A stretch of DNA of 64,000 nt from Ligustrum vulgare. Its lineage: Eukaryota; Streptophyta; Magnoliopsida; Lamiales; Oleaceae. Positions 1-10,289 of this stretch are shown piece by piece. The notes beneath the pieces were generated by a model that had not been told where the DNA came from, made no database searches, and saw only the letters and a list, made by a program, of their open reading frames with translations. Location of the stretch: NCBI GenBank assembly GCA_963555705.1, contig OY743169.1:47728124-47792123 (forward strand), given 5' to 3'. Numbering within the stretch: the stretch's first letter is position 1; each line of letters opens with the position of its first letter. The position numbers were made by a program, and so were the translations under genes.

Positions 1-2
1 CT

Positions 3-1542
3 TTCAGAGGTCACGATGAATCTGCATCTTCATCAAACCATGGGAATTTCATTGAATTGGAGAATGCTTTTGCATAAATGAATATGGAAATTGATAAAGT
101 TGTATTGGAGAATGCTCCTAAAAATGCCCAATACATTGCTCCAGATATCCAAAAAGATATTTTGAACATCATGGGTAGAAGAATACGAAAGATGATTCGT
201 GAAGAAATTGGGGATGGATACTTTTGTATTCTTGTTGATGAAGCAAAGGATGTATCTGATCGAGAGCAAATGACTATTATTTTGAGGTTTTTGGATAAAG
301 TTGGGGATCTAAAAGAACGCTTTTTGGCAATCAAAAGTGTCAGCGACACAACTTCATTAACTTTGAAGAAGGAGATAGATGATGTTTTTGTCCTTCATAA
401 CCTCCAAGTTCAGAAATTGAGAGGTCAAGGGTACGACGGTGCTAACAATATGCGTGGTGCATGGAATGGACTTCGAGCGTTATTTCTTAGAGATTGCCCA
501 TATGCATACTATATCCATTGCTTTGCCCATCGATTATAGTTGACTTTGGTTGCAGCAGCTAAGGATGTAAGTATTATTTGGGAATTCTTCTCTCATTTGG
601 ATAATGTTGTTAATATTATCACTTCCTCTCCTAAGCGTATTGCTAAGTTGAAAGCTGCTCATAGAACTGAAATTCAAAATATGTTAAATGCTGGAGAGCG
701 TGAATCTGGACGTGGGTTAAATCAAATGGGTAATTTGCAGCGATCGGGAGCAACTCGTTGGAGCTCTCATTACAAATCTATAAAGAGCTTGATAGATATG
801 TATGGTGCAACTTGAAAAGTGCTTGAATGCCTTATAGAACATTCTACAAATGCAAGCTCGAAGTCCGAAGTTTGTGGAACTTACGGAAATATTTTGCACG
901 AGAAATGACATTGATGTGCCGGACCTGGATTGTTTATATAAGATTGGTCGCATTCGTCAGCAAATTACAGTTGAGCATCATTACCACTTTGATGTTTTCA
1001 ATGAAGCAATTGATTACATCCTGATAGAGTTAAATAGGAGGTTCAATGACACATCATTAGAACTCCTTTCTCTGATGGTGGCTTTGGATCCTAAAAATTC
1101 TTTTGAATCATTTAACAGTGATGATATATACAAGCTTGCAAAGACTTTCTATCCTGGAGATTTCATAGATCAAGACATCATTGCTTTGGAATATGAGTTG
1201 AGACATTTTCAGCTCGATGTGATACCCGATCCTAAATTTCAGGTATCCTCTCTAGTTGAGTTAAGCAAGAAGTTGACCCAGAGTGGAAGGTCAAAGATTT
1301 ACGTCATGTTGACTAGATTGATTCATCTTATTTTGACATTACCAGTTTCTAATGCCACTGCTGAGTGAGCATTTTCAGCAATGAAACATGTGAAGACAGC
1401 ACTTCGTAACAAAATGGAGGATGATTTTCTTGCAGATTGTTTGTCGATCCGCATCGAACGATGTTTAGTTAAGAAAATAGATGTAGAATCTATTATAGAT
1501 GAATTTTATGCTTTGAAACCTCGTCGTTCACAATTTCGTTGA
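3..1542 (+). pseudogene. hAT-superfamily transposase (DUF4371 / hAT dimerisation type), decayed
   Basis: This is the remnant of a plant hAT transposase of the zinc-finger/DUF4371 class, entering from the left edge. Frame 3 gives FRGHDES...GNFIEL, then VDEAKDVSDREQ (RNase-H-like core), GQGYDGANNMRG and HCFAHRL, all family hallmarks. Breaks: TAA at 75-77 beside a probable small deletion; TAG at 537-539, where the family has Gln; TGA at 813-815; and a frameshift with a likely internal deletion near 870-892, because a block of alpha-helical sequence usual before the FCTRNDIDVPD motif is missing. Frame 1 then carries the rest, with TGA at 1366-1368 in place of the Arg of the dimerisation motif (TAE*AFSAMK). 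The frame ends at 1540-1542. It cannot make transposase. Family assignment is secure; the exact deletion is inferred. Confidence 0.9.
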
Positions 1543-1631
1543 ACATTTCGGTGTAACTACTATTTTTGTAATACATATAACTTTTGTTATATTATACTTT
1601 TTAGAATTCAGCTCGGTCTAGTTGGAAATTC

Positions 1632-1645
1632 TGGATCCGCCACTG
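1632..1645 (+). repeat. 3' terminal inverted repeat of the hAT element
   Basis: TGGATCCGCCACTG is the reverse complement of a common plant hAT terminus (CAGTGGCGGATCCA) and lies about 90 bp after the transposase stop. The element should end at 1645. The next eight bases, GTTACGCC (1646-1653), would be the target duplication; the 5' end lies outside the window, so this cannot be confirmed here. Confidence 0.75.
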
Positions 1646-1649
1646 GTTA

Positions 1650-1960
1650 CGCCTAACCAAAATTATTTCAGCTTTGCAACCCACGCCTACAATTCTTTCA
1701 CCGCTCCTTTGAATTGCTTCCTTGAACTTTTTCTGATAATTTTCATCTGTTTGCCCTTCTTTGGAGCATACGAATTGTTTTAGGATGATTTCATTTTTAC
1801 ATGGTCTCTTATTACTAGTGGACATTTTAGCACTAAATCCAGCTTCTTTTTATATGCATATTATAAAATTCATATACAACTTCAATTGTTCCAAATTCTT
1901 GACCAACTTTACGCTTGCAACTTCTGGTGTGAATGTTTGAACTGTGTTCTCCTGTTCCAT
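1650..1960 (-). pseudogene. FAR1-like DNA-binding-domain fragment
   Basis: The minus strand encodes a degraded FAR1/FHY3-type domain. From ATG at 1960 one frame reads to PEVASVK. A neighbouring frame then gives VGQEFGTIEVVYEFYN, matching the usual GxEFxSxExAYxFYN block. A third segment gives GFSAKMSTSNKR, FVCSKEG and ERIVGVGCKAEI, which matches the later part of the domain. At least one frameshift and a TAA separate the blocks. The similarity stops at about 1655, exactly where the hAT element ends, so that element probably inserted here. FAR1 domains occur in host transcription factors and in related Mutator-like transposases; too little remains to decide which. Confidence 0.65.
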
Positions 1961-2656
1961 ACTCACCTTCAAATTAAAGATAAATTAATTAATTGTTGTG
2001 ACTATATATAGATAGAACGAATACTAATTTTATTTTTAAAAAAAAATTATCAATCATCCCGCTAAACCCAACAATAGCCAACCTAATTAACATCAAATCA
2101 GCCTAACCAAGTATTAACAAACTAACATCAACTAATTATTAACTAAAACCAACTGAGTTCAGGAATTTCAGTACATTATCCTTGAAGACCTTTGGAGTCA
2201 ATACGTCAAATAACGTGCTGACAAATTTTACATCGAAATTCAATGATGCCAAAAGGAGATATTTGCTGATACGTGCTTTTTGTATTGTGTCGAATATCAT
2301 GAAATTGTCGTTCAACCTCAATTGATACACTACTTTCTATTGAGGGAGGTTAAGCAATCCAATCCCATAGAGACTTAGTTCAGAGTCGCAGGTAGATAAA
2401 CCCAAAAGCTCGGGTTCTTGGAGGGCAAACTGCAGAAGAGGATTTGGAGAAAACTTTTGGATGAGAAGAAGAAAGATGAGGACTATTTACTATTAAATGG
2501 TCTCCATCAATTTCCTTTTTCAGTACCACAAAACACGAGGATTACTTAAAATTTAAAAGTTCCCAATGTCAGATAAATTTTGCAAGTCATACACATCAAG
2601 TTCCCGAAATTCCAATATGTATATCGCAGCTCAGTTAAATTAATCTACATGCAAGT
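1961..2656. other. intergenic sequence between FAR1 relic and PPR gene
   Basis: AT-rich sequence. I recognise no gene. The right end should contain the 3' untranslated region and polyadenylation signals of the PPR gene. A 63-codon minus-strand frame at 2139-2330 has no recognisable motif. Confidence 0.5.
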
Positions 2657-4102
2657 TCAATTGGAAATAGTCCTTTTGCATTCATCCATTAGCTTAGCCT
2701 GTAAAAGATCTGCAGTTTCACGCACTTTCCTTCTGTCCCAAAACCCATCCAATATGGTGTTCCATGTCTCCTTAATAGGTATGCATCCATCAAGCACCAT
2801 CTCATCTATAATACGAGCAGCTTTGTAAAGGTCTCCTTTCTTGCAAGCACAGTGAACGAGGGATTCAAAAGTGTTGGCCTCTACTGATATTACTCTGCTT
2901 CGCAAGCTCATGTATAACTGGAAAGCGCGATTTAGATCACCCTTGGCACAGAGCCCTTGAACTACTCTGTTATGAATCCTGACATGAAGTCCCCAAGTTA
3001 CACGATTAGGAGTGATCCCTGCAAGAACCATTTCATCAAGGAAGTTCACTGCTTCCAGGAACTTGGTAATCTCACAAAACCCACTGATAATTTTAGTGTA
3101 CAACCCAGCATCAGGTTTCAATCCCTGTACCTTCATTCTATCAAGAATCTCTACAGCATCATTAAGTTTACCGTCTCTACAGAGTCCATGAATTAAGGAA
3201 CTGTAAATTATTGTATTTGGGACTTGACGTTTGCGAATCATCCTTTCCAATAGCTCCTTGGCTTGTGAAGAATGCCCATTTTTGCAGAGACCATCCATAA
3301 GGGAACTATATGTATATACATTAGGCTCAATACCTTTGCTCTTCATCTTTTTGAGCAAGTCGAACGCTTCTTCCAAATAATTTGACTGGCAAAGGCCGTG
3401 TATCAACAAAGAATAGGTAACCACTGAGGGTGAACAGTCATTTGCCTCCATCTCTATCAAAAGTTCTTTTGCTTCCCTAATTCTCCCTGCTTTACACAAT
3501 CCATTTATTAGAGTTCCATAAGTGTATGAATCCGGAATGTGCCCATGCTTTGGCATCTCATGAAAAATCCGGAAAGCAGCATCCATGGTTCCATTGCTCT
3601 TGCAAAGTGCCTTGATCAACACGTTAAGAGAGAAGACGCTAGTGGGAATTCCTATCTTCCTCATATACCGATAGAACTTGAATGCCATTTTCAGTTGACT
3701 TTCATCGACAAGAATGGAAAACACTGTTACATAAGATTTTACAGTGGGTACACATTCATAATCATCCATCTTACGAAAGACCCTGATGACATCATTAGGC
3801 TTGTGAACCCGGGCATAAGCTCTGTATATAGATAAGAAGATATCTTCATTGATATTACACTTTTCGTGTTTCATTCTATCAACCATATCCTCTGCTAAAA
3901 CAAATTTATTCGCTGAGAGTAATCTGGTGATCATTAGACCAAATGTAGTGTGATCATGCCGGAAGCCATTAGTATACTCCGCAGTGGCGGCATCAAAAAT
4001 GCAAATCGCCTTCTCTAAGTCCTTTTCTGCTCGAATCAATTGCTCAACAAGAGATGCCGTGACTTGCTTTGGCCATTTGGTCATTGACCTGGTTCCCATC
4101 AC
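2657..4102 (-). CDS. P-class pentatricopeptide-repeat (PPR) protein, 481 aa
   Basis: This is a single-exon open frame with no interruption. From about residue 50 nearly the whole protein is 35-residue PPR motifs, including SYTYGTLINGLCKAGRIREA, VTYSLLIHGLCQSNYLEEA, YTYSSLMDGLCKNGHSSQA and IYSSLIHGLCRDGKLNDA. There is no E, E+ or DYW domain, so it belongs to the P class, which typically binds organellar RNA for stabilisation, splicing or translation. Sequence and length resemble the Arabidopsis At5g46100 type (my recollection). The start MMGTRSMTKW has two adjacent methionines; the second could be used. I see no strong targeting peptide, although the N-terminus is basic. It is the only intact host-type gene in the window. 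Confidence 0.93.
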   Translation of the reverse strand: MMGTRSMTKWPKQVTASLVEQLIRAEKDLEKAICIFDAATAEYTNGFRHDHTTFGLMITRLLSANKFVLAEDMVDRMKHEKCNINEDIFLSIYRAYARVHKPNDVIRVFRKMDDYECVPTVKSYVTVFSILVDESQLKMAFKFYRYMRKIGIPTSVFSLNVLIKALCKSNGTMDAAFRIFHEMPKHGHIPDSYTYGTLINGLCKAGRIREAKELLIEMEANDCSPSVVTYSLLIHGLCQSNYLEEAFDLLKKMKSKGIEPNVYTYSSLMDGLCKNGHSSQAKELLERMIRKRQVPNTIIYSSLIHGLCRDGKLNDAVEILDRMKVQGLKPDAGLYTKIISGFCEITKFLEAVNFLDEMVLAGITPNRVTWGLHVRIHNRVVQGLCAKGDLNRAFQLYMSLRSRVISVEANTFESLVHCACKKGDLYKAARIIDEMVLDGCIPIKETWNTILDGFWDRRKVRETADLLQAKLMDECKRTISN

Positions 4103-5229
4103 TATGATCCTCCGTTTCTATTCCTTTTCTTTACCCTTTTTGGTTCAACATTTATCGGCAAAATTCAGTAGTGTAGGCATTTCGTCGAACAAGTTGGAGT
4201 CAATAGGATGTCCAAGTCAAATTAACTCAACACTAAACTCATAGAAAATTGGTTAAATTAACTGAAATTATAACTTCCAAAAAAAAAAAAAGCCTAGAAT
4301 CTCGAAATTCCAAATCTTAATTTACACAAATACACATACACACACTTCCCAAATCTCAATAAACAGTTTAAATTCGAAATCTAACAAAGTTCCAAATCTG
4401 AAATTTATACCTATATACCATATAAACATACATATACTTATGTGTGCGTTAAAAGTGTGCGTGCGTGTTCGGGTGAGTGCAGTGAGCGACTGTGGGGGTG
4501 CGTGCGTGCGTGAACTGGCTGTGGGGTGTGTAGGGAAGATGTGTCTTATCGTTGTGGTGGCCGCTGTCAGCAGTGGTGAGAGGCGAGGCGTGTAAGATGG
4601 AGTGGGGGGGGGGGGGGGGGGGGCGCAGCGGTCGATTTTGAGAGAAGGAGCGGGTGAGAGCATGGATGAGAATAATACCCACATATTTGATACTCATTGA
4701 ACACTCGACATAAATTAACGAGAATTATCCGACTAAATGAATTCGTGTGTAAGATATGAAAGTAAACTTTAAAGGGAAAATTAGACCCTACACTAGTTAT
4801 TTATACCTACATTAGATAAATACGTAATTTAGAAAGTATTTAGAAATACACGTGATTTTCCCTTCCCTCAATTCTCTCACATCTCCGAAAAAATTGCCAA
4901 AAAATCTCTTAGAGTCTCAATTTCATACTCTCGCTCATAAAACAAGTGTCTACTTCCATATCACAGAAATATCCTTAAATCACGCCTAGGTTTGAAAATA
5001 CAAAGATTTCGATTTTTGAAATCACAGTTTTGAAGCTGCATTTTGCAATCGAACCCTACGAGTGGCGAAGGAGAAAGAGGTAGTGGGAACGGATGGAGCG
5101 GTGAAAAGGAAAGAGTCATCAATCCGGTGAGGAAAGGGAAGATGATTGGGTGAGGGGCATTTGGGTGAGTCTACATGGGATGAATATTGATTCTAGTGAT
5201 TTTTTTATTTATTTTTTGTTGGAAATGTA
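4103..5229. other. upstream region of the PPR gene with simple repeats
   Basis: This region should hold the 5' UTR and promoter of the minus-strand PPR gene. It contains an A-run near 4279, CA-rich sequence at 4325-4348, a GTGCGTGC/GTGCGTGT-type repeat at about 4440-4520, and the G-run. I see no other gene. Short frames at 4322-4697 are encoded by the simple repeats. Confidence 0.5.
4604..4623. repeat. poly-G tract, 20 G
   Basis: An uninterrupted run of 20 G on the plus strand, about 500 bp upstream of the PPR start. The exact length is prone to sequencing and assembly error. It could form G-quadruplex structure. Confidence 0.9.
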
Positions 5230-5509
5230 TTGATTCTAGTGAATTACTCGTTGTACAAGAGGCTAATAGTTTTTGGTTTAATATGGAGTGTAGAACAATG
5301 TTTTATTGATTCTTTTAGGTTTTTGAATGATGTAATTTGTTGCATTCTTTGTATGCTAGTTGCAATTGGGGCTAATATTGTCGAGAAGAAAGCACTTGTA
5401 TTGCACTGTAAGTCTGTAATTTCGTTTTTTTATTTAAATTTTTTTCTCTATTGTCAAAGCCAATGAACGTGTTGAGTGCCATTTTTTCCGTGAAAATTGG
5501 GCTTTCAAG

Positions 5510-6567
5510 GTCATGATACAATTACAGAAAGTGTAATAAGTAAATTGCAATACAATTACATGAAATTTTTCTATGTGTTGATATTTTGTGTTAGTTTTGT
5601 AATACATTTTAAAGATCATTATAGATGAATCAAGTACTTTGTTTTTGCATGTGTTGGATATATTTTGCTCACAGGCATTACGACAGGTGTAATGCGCTAT
5701 CTTTCAAAAATTACATAACATTACTACGTGTATAACATGTATGTGTTTGAACATTACAGATGATTACAGCTTCATCATCAATACATCAGGTGAAATCAAT
5801 TGAGTATGTAGATTGCAATAGAATTACAGAAAATTACGACAGGTCTAATTATGAACATTACAAATCATTGCAATAGGTGTGCTAAGACTGATTTTGAACA
5901 TTACATCGTGTGTACTATGTCTACATTTTCGAAATTACAAATTAAACACGAACATGTCGAGCAAAACAATACAACAAGTGTAGTATATTTGATTTTGAAC
6001 ATTACAGCAAATGTAATATTGATGAAATTGATTATATGTTGACATTGTTGATGAAATCAACACATTACAACTCATTACAATGACTCTAATACTCCTTCAA
6101 GTTTTACCCGACACGAAGAAAAATAATAGTAATGAATGTTACACAAATGTGATAGTAAATTACAACATGTTACATAATATTATAGAACGATAACTATTAC
6201 ACAATAATTATGATATGTAACATTGCATAACATTACAGAATGCAATCGCCTGAAAATCTGATGTTATTCACCGAAAAATGGTAGAAGCCGTGAATAGTCG
6301 GAAGGAAGAATACCTAAACCATGATGTAGGGAGAAAACCATTAATTGTAGAGTAATTATTGATAATTACAAATTGCTTAATTTAAATCCCTAAATATTTG
6401 GTAATAACTTCCCTAAATAAAATGATTTCTAGTTAATGATGTCAATTAAATATTACATTCTCTCTCTTAAGAATTCGGTATTTTTCTAAAGTCATTCACA
6501 AGAAATCCAGTAATATTACGAATAGTTTGAAAATCAGGTATTTTTCAATTACAGTACATTACAGGTA
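5510..6567. repeat. ATTACA-rich island
   Basis: About two dozen copies of ATTACA or its complement TGTAAT lie in roughly 1.05 kb, for example at 5521, 5532, 5689, 5754, 5763, 5822, 5857, 5900, 6001, 6064, 6074, 6232, 6548 and 6557. A longer core, TGAACATTACA, recurs near 5750, 5851, 5893 and 5994. No gene is visible. The solo LTR at 6573 inserted at its right edge. Confidence 0.7.
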
Positions 6568-7069
6568 GTTATTGTTGACCTATGGTCAATTTGACCTTAT
6601 TGTTTTGATCATAACAAACAAGAATTTATTGTGTTGCTAACAAGTGTGCTTCAAGTGTTTCATGTAATGATAAATATTCAAAGCACTCAATGTTCAAATC
6701 GTCTCTTAAAGATATAAATCAAAATTATGTGATCGAGCACATGAGATGCAAAGAAGATCATGAAATCATTGAAGATATTCAAAGATCAAAATTGAGGTTG
6801 AAAAGCATGACATGAAGATCAAGATTTCAAGCTTACAAGATTAGAGTTGATTTAACGTATGTAAAGGTATAACACTCTCAATCTTTAGCGATGAAATTCA
6901 ACGAGCTCGAAAATGATTTTTATGCATCAAGAAACTTACTTGGAAATTCATCACTTGCATAAAATATTTTTATATAAGTCAAGATTGTCTTTCAAATGTT
7001 ATTTGATCTTAAATCATGATTATATTATGTTAAACCACTTTGAAAAATAAGTTAGAAACCTAAAAATCG

Positions 7070-7180
7070 AAATTTTGGTCAACCGAAATTTTTCGGTCAA
7101 CCGAAAGTTCAACGGTAAAATTGTAACGGCTATATGGAAGATTCGGTCGACCGAAACTCCAAATTTGGTCGACCGAAACT
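7070..7180. promoter_or_regulatory. clustered GGTCRACCGAA palindromes upstream of LTR TATA box
   Basis: Four copies of GGTCAACCGAA or GGTCGACCGAA occur within about 110 bp, two of them containing the perfect palindrome CGGTCGACCG. They sit 30-140 bp upstream of the TATA box of the solo LTR. This placement suggests cis-acting elements of the retrotransposon promoter (inference). Confidence 0.5.
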
Positions 7181-7204
7181 GGCTGAACTTGAATTTTTTT
7201 CATC

Positions 7205-7213
7205 TATAAATAG
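7205..7213 (+). promoter_or_regulatory. TATA box of the solo LTR
   Basis: TATAAATAG, a canonical plant TATA box, lies about 630 bp into the LTR where U3 would end. Transcription in the parent element probably began some 25-35 bp downstream. Confidence 0.55.
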
Positions 7214-7845
7214 CCATCACATTTGCATTCAATAACAACAACTTAGATAAGATTTTATACAAACTTTCTTGTGAAAATTCATTGTTCTTACTTAGTTTTT
7301 ATTCATCTTTTATTTTCATAAAACTTTGATTGATCTAAACTTTGTTTTATCAAATTCATCAAAGTTTTTGGAAGAAAGTTTTGTGAAGATTCTTGGTTTT
7401 ACATTGTTTGAATTTCTTCAACATCTTCACACTATATTGGAATTGAAGTGTAAGTCTCTCTTTGTTCTAAACTTGTTTTAATCTTTTAAAAGAGAGAAAT
7501 TTCAATTAAGGAACTTTGATTATTTGTGCTACATTTTTCATCATCATTTGATTCATCAAAGTTCCATTGCCTAAACACTTTGAGCTTAACTTATTGTTAA
7601 TTATTCAAGTGTGGCATCTCTTGGTACTTAATTCGATTCAATATTTTTAACAAGAGATTATTTGAAAAACTTTGTTTGATTGCATCAACTTTTCATTATC
7701 ATTTGCATCAAAGTTTTTCTCTAACACTCGAGCTTAATTCATTGCTATCTATTGAAGTGTTAGCCTAACTCTCTTGGTACTTAATTTGAGTATATCATTT
7801 GTCAAGAGAGTTATTTCAATTGTAAATTCAATTCATTATATCTTG

Positions 7846-7976
7846 TGGTTTCGAGAGCCTTGTGAAAACTCGATTGTTGGTTTTCGAGAGCCTTGTCAAA
7901 ACTCGATTGTTGGTTTTCGAGAGCCTTATCAAAACTCGATTGTTGGTTTCGAGAGCCGTGTGAAAACTCGATTGTA
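7846..7976 (+). repeat. about 32-bp tandem repeat inside the solo LTR, four units
   Basis: Four successive units with the core GGTTTCGAGAGCCTTGTGAA, each followed by AACTCGATTGTT. Units are 31-33 bp and differ by a few substitutions. Confidence 0.85.
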
Positions 7977-8411
7977 AAAGGATAGGCGCTCCTTGTTGTA
8001 AGTCGCCTAAGGATTTGGTACTCCTTGTTGTAAGTTACCAAAATAGTGGATTTGGCCTTGCTCGTGACGGAGAGCTCGGTAACGGGGGACGTAGATCATG
8101 TTGGTTGATTGAACCTCCATAAATCGCGTTTGCACTCTCTCATCCCTTTTATTTACTTACATCGCACTTACTCTATTCTATCAATTTATATTGTGCAACG
8201 CTTTATCTTAGTGCTATACTTGCCTTATCAATTAAGTTTACACATATATAGCACACTACATTGATAGTTTAGTTACTTGTAACACTAAGTGCTAATACTT
8301 GTACCTATTGGTTTTAAGTTTGAGATTATTTATCGAAAAAGTTTTATAAACCAATTCACCCCCCTCTTGGTTAGTTTACTCTTGGGCTAACAGTTATGTA
8401 ATTTTTACAAC

Positions 8412-8957
8412 TTTAAAACCCGACATGGGTATGGGTCGGGTGTGAGTTTTACTACAATACTCATACCCGACCCGCATACCCATTTATTTCCTTAAAAAAT
8501 TATAAAATTTAAAACAAAAGTGATTGTTTAAAAAAAATAATAAATATATAAATAATAGAACCCAAATATTTATTGATATTGTTAACGTCTAAACCTTAAT
8601 ATGTTTAAACTATTGACTTTGTTAACGTCTTAAAAAATTGTTCAAATTCGCTTGTTTTGTTTCAACATAGAACAAGCTTTTTTCAAGCCAAATTCAAGTG
8701 AATTCCAATATTTAACTGATTCAAATTAATCCGAAATATCTATACTCTATAACCTATTTACAGCCCTAAAAAATAATAATAAAATAAATAATTAGTAATG
8801 GGTTTCAAATGGGTATAGAATCATACTCGTCCTGACCCGCCCCCGACCCGCCATTCTTAAATTGGTATATGGGTAGAGTATAGAGGTTATAAATCTTTAG
8901 TGGATAGGGTATGATTTTGGCAAACCCAATCTATACCAAACTCATTGTCATCTCAAG
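8412..8957. mobile_element. possible hAT-type MITE remnant with GGGTATGGGTCGGGT motifs
   Basis: The left part has CCCGACATGGGTATGGGTCGGG; the right part has the inverse (GACCCGCCCCCGACCCGCC) and ends TCATTGTCATCTCA. The terminus TGAGATGACAATGAG resembles the better-preserved hAT MITE at 51952. I found no target-site duplication, so the limits are approximate. Confidence 0.4.
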
Positions 8958-8959
8958 GT

Positions 8960-9180
8960 GAGATGCGATTTCGGGGTGGAGGTTTTTTTGGTTTTAAAAT
9001 TTAAACCTTGTGAAATGATAACGTAGTCCCTCAATTCTCCTAAGTTTTGTAATTAGGTGCACAACTTACAAATAAATCTAAAATTGCCACTAAACAGTTT
9101 TCCCATTTAAATTTAATGAATAATAGACCATTTATAGTAATCAAAAATATAATTAGACACATAATTGCATATAAAAAAGT
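8960..9180. other. AT-rich spacer, nothing recognised
   Basis: Short unassigned interval between the degenerate MITE and the Stowaway element. Confidence 0.4.
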
Positions 9181-9182
9181 TA

Positions 9183-10287
9183 CTCCATCCGTCCCAAGTT
9201 GGTTTGACTTTTTACACATTTTAAGAAAACATATTTAATGTTATTGAAAAATTAATTTTTGTAAAGAAAATTTACAACTTAACTTTATTTAAGTATTAAA
9301 ACTATTATTAGGGTTACACAAAAAAATCGCGAAATTGCAAATCGAACCTAACTCTTTGGTTTGAGACCACATGCATCGGTGGTTTTTTCCTCTCAAACCG
9401 AACCAGACAATTTCAAAATGGTTTGGTTTAGGTTTTGATTTTCAAAAATTGTAAAAAATCAAATCAAACTGCTTTTTTTTAATTAAAAATTAATTTTAAT
9501 AATTTGATTTTGCCATTTTCCTACTAAAAATGTCAAATTTCACTAGGAAAATAAAATTCTCATGTATATCTTTTCTCATTTTTATTGCATTGTGATAATC
9601 CCTAAAAAATGTATAGAAGTTTCCTATCTTGCAATTTGAGTCATGCATGCACTGATGGTAAAAAAAAAATTGTACTAAGTAAGAAAAATGATCAAGATAA
9701 TGCAACAATAAGTCGTCAATACAATGAACTGCTGAAAATGAAGAGGAACTTAAATCCTTGACTAGAGTTATCAAATCTTCAAAATAATGTGTAGTATTTA
9801 TCAACAATTGACAGTTTGAAAATCATGCTCCCACATTTCAGTGAAGTTATTCACTCGTCATAATGCTTTTATTATCAATTTAGTGCAAGGGTAACGAGGT
9901 AAATAATGAATCAAAGAATGTTAACATATTTTAGTTTATAATAACTTCTAATTTAGCTTTATATATTAAAAAATAAGAATTAATATAACATCTAAAATAT
10001 GTTATATTATGTCGATAGGTAAATCGTGGATTAAAAGTTTGGTTTGGAAAAATGCCAAACCGCTTAAAATATTTTTCCAACCCGCTTAAAATGATTTGAT
10101 TTGAAAATATGTCAAAAACCGCCCAAATCGGATCGTGTTTACCCCTAACTATTATTATTTGAGGTAATGATGAATATGGGTACATTAGTAAACAAACAAA
10201 TAAATATTTCTCATTAAAGAAACAAGTCTATATAATTAGGACAAGAAAAAAAATGAAAAATAGCCTATATAATTGGGATGGAGGGAA
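9183..10287. mobile_element. Stowaway-type (Tc1/mariner) MITE split by a hAT insertion
   Basis: The left end CTCCATCCGTCCCA and right end TGGGATGGAGGGAA are the classic Stowaway termini, each next to a TA dinucleotide (9181-9182 and 10288-10289). Removing the nested hAT copy and its duplication leaves about 258 bp, normal for a Stowaway MITE. It encodes nothing; it would have been moved by a mariner transposase elsewhere. Confidence 0.85.
9309..10147. mobile_element. non-autonomous hAT element, 839 bp, nested in the Stowaway
   Basis: It starts TAGGGTTACACAA and ends TCGTGTTTACCCCTA, which are imperfect inverted repeats of hAT type (TAGGGGTAAACACGA on the complement). Flanking it is the exact 8-bp duplication ACTATTAT (9301-9308 and 10148-10155). 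A 103-codon minus-strand frame at 9496-9807 has no motif I recognise and is not proposed as a gene. Confidence 0.9.
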
Positions 10288-10289
10288 TA

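Larger units (their letters stand above)
6573..8392 (+). mobile_element. solo LTR, 1,820 bp
   Basis: The sequence starts TGTTGACC and ends GGGCTAACA, giving TG...CA with a TGTT/AACA inverted terminus. It is flanked by an exact 5-bp duplication, GTTAT (6568-6572 and 8393-8397). There is no internal region, primer-binding site or second LTR, so it is a solo LTR left by intra-element recombination. The tail CCAATTCACCCCCCTCTTGG is typical of plant copia LTRs. A TATA box lies at 7205-7213. Subregions are listed separately. Confidence 0.92.

Noticed and set aside
3982..3991. CAGTGGCGGC as a hAT terminus
   Set aside because: It is in the coding sequence of the intact PPR gene, with no partner terminus or duplication.
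7846..7976. CRISPR-like spaced repeat
   Set aside because: The units are directly adjacent without unique spacers, and the context is a plant LTR.
7811..8041. Minus-strand frame with repeated FDKALENQQSS
   Set aside because: It is the reading of the 32-bp tandem repeat inside the solo LTR.
8412..8957. A complete hAT MITE with target duplication
   Set aside because: No matching 8-bp flanks were found, so only a low-confidence remnant is listed.
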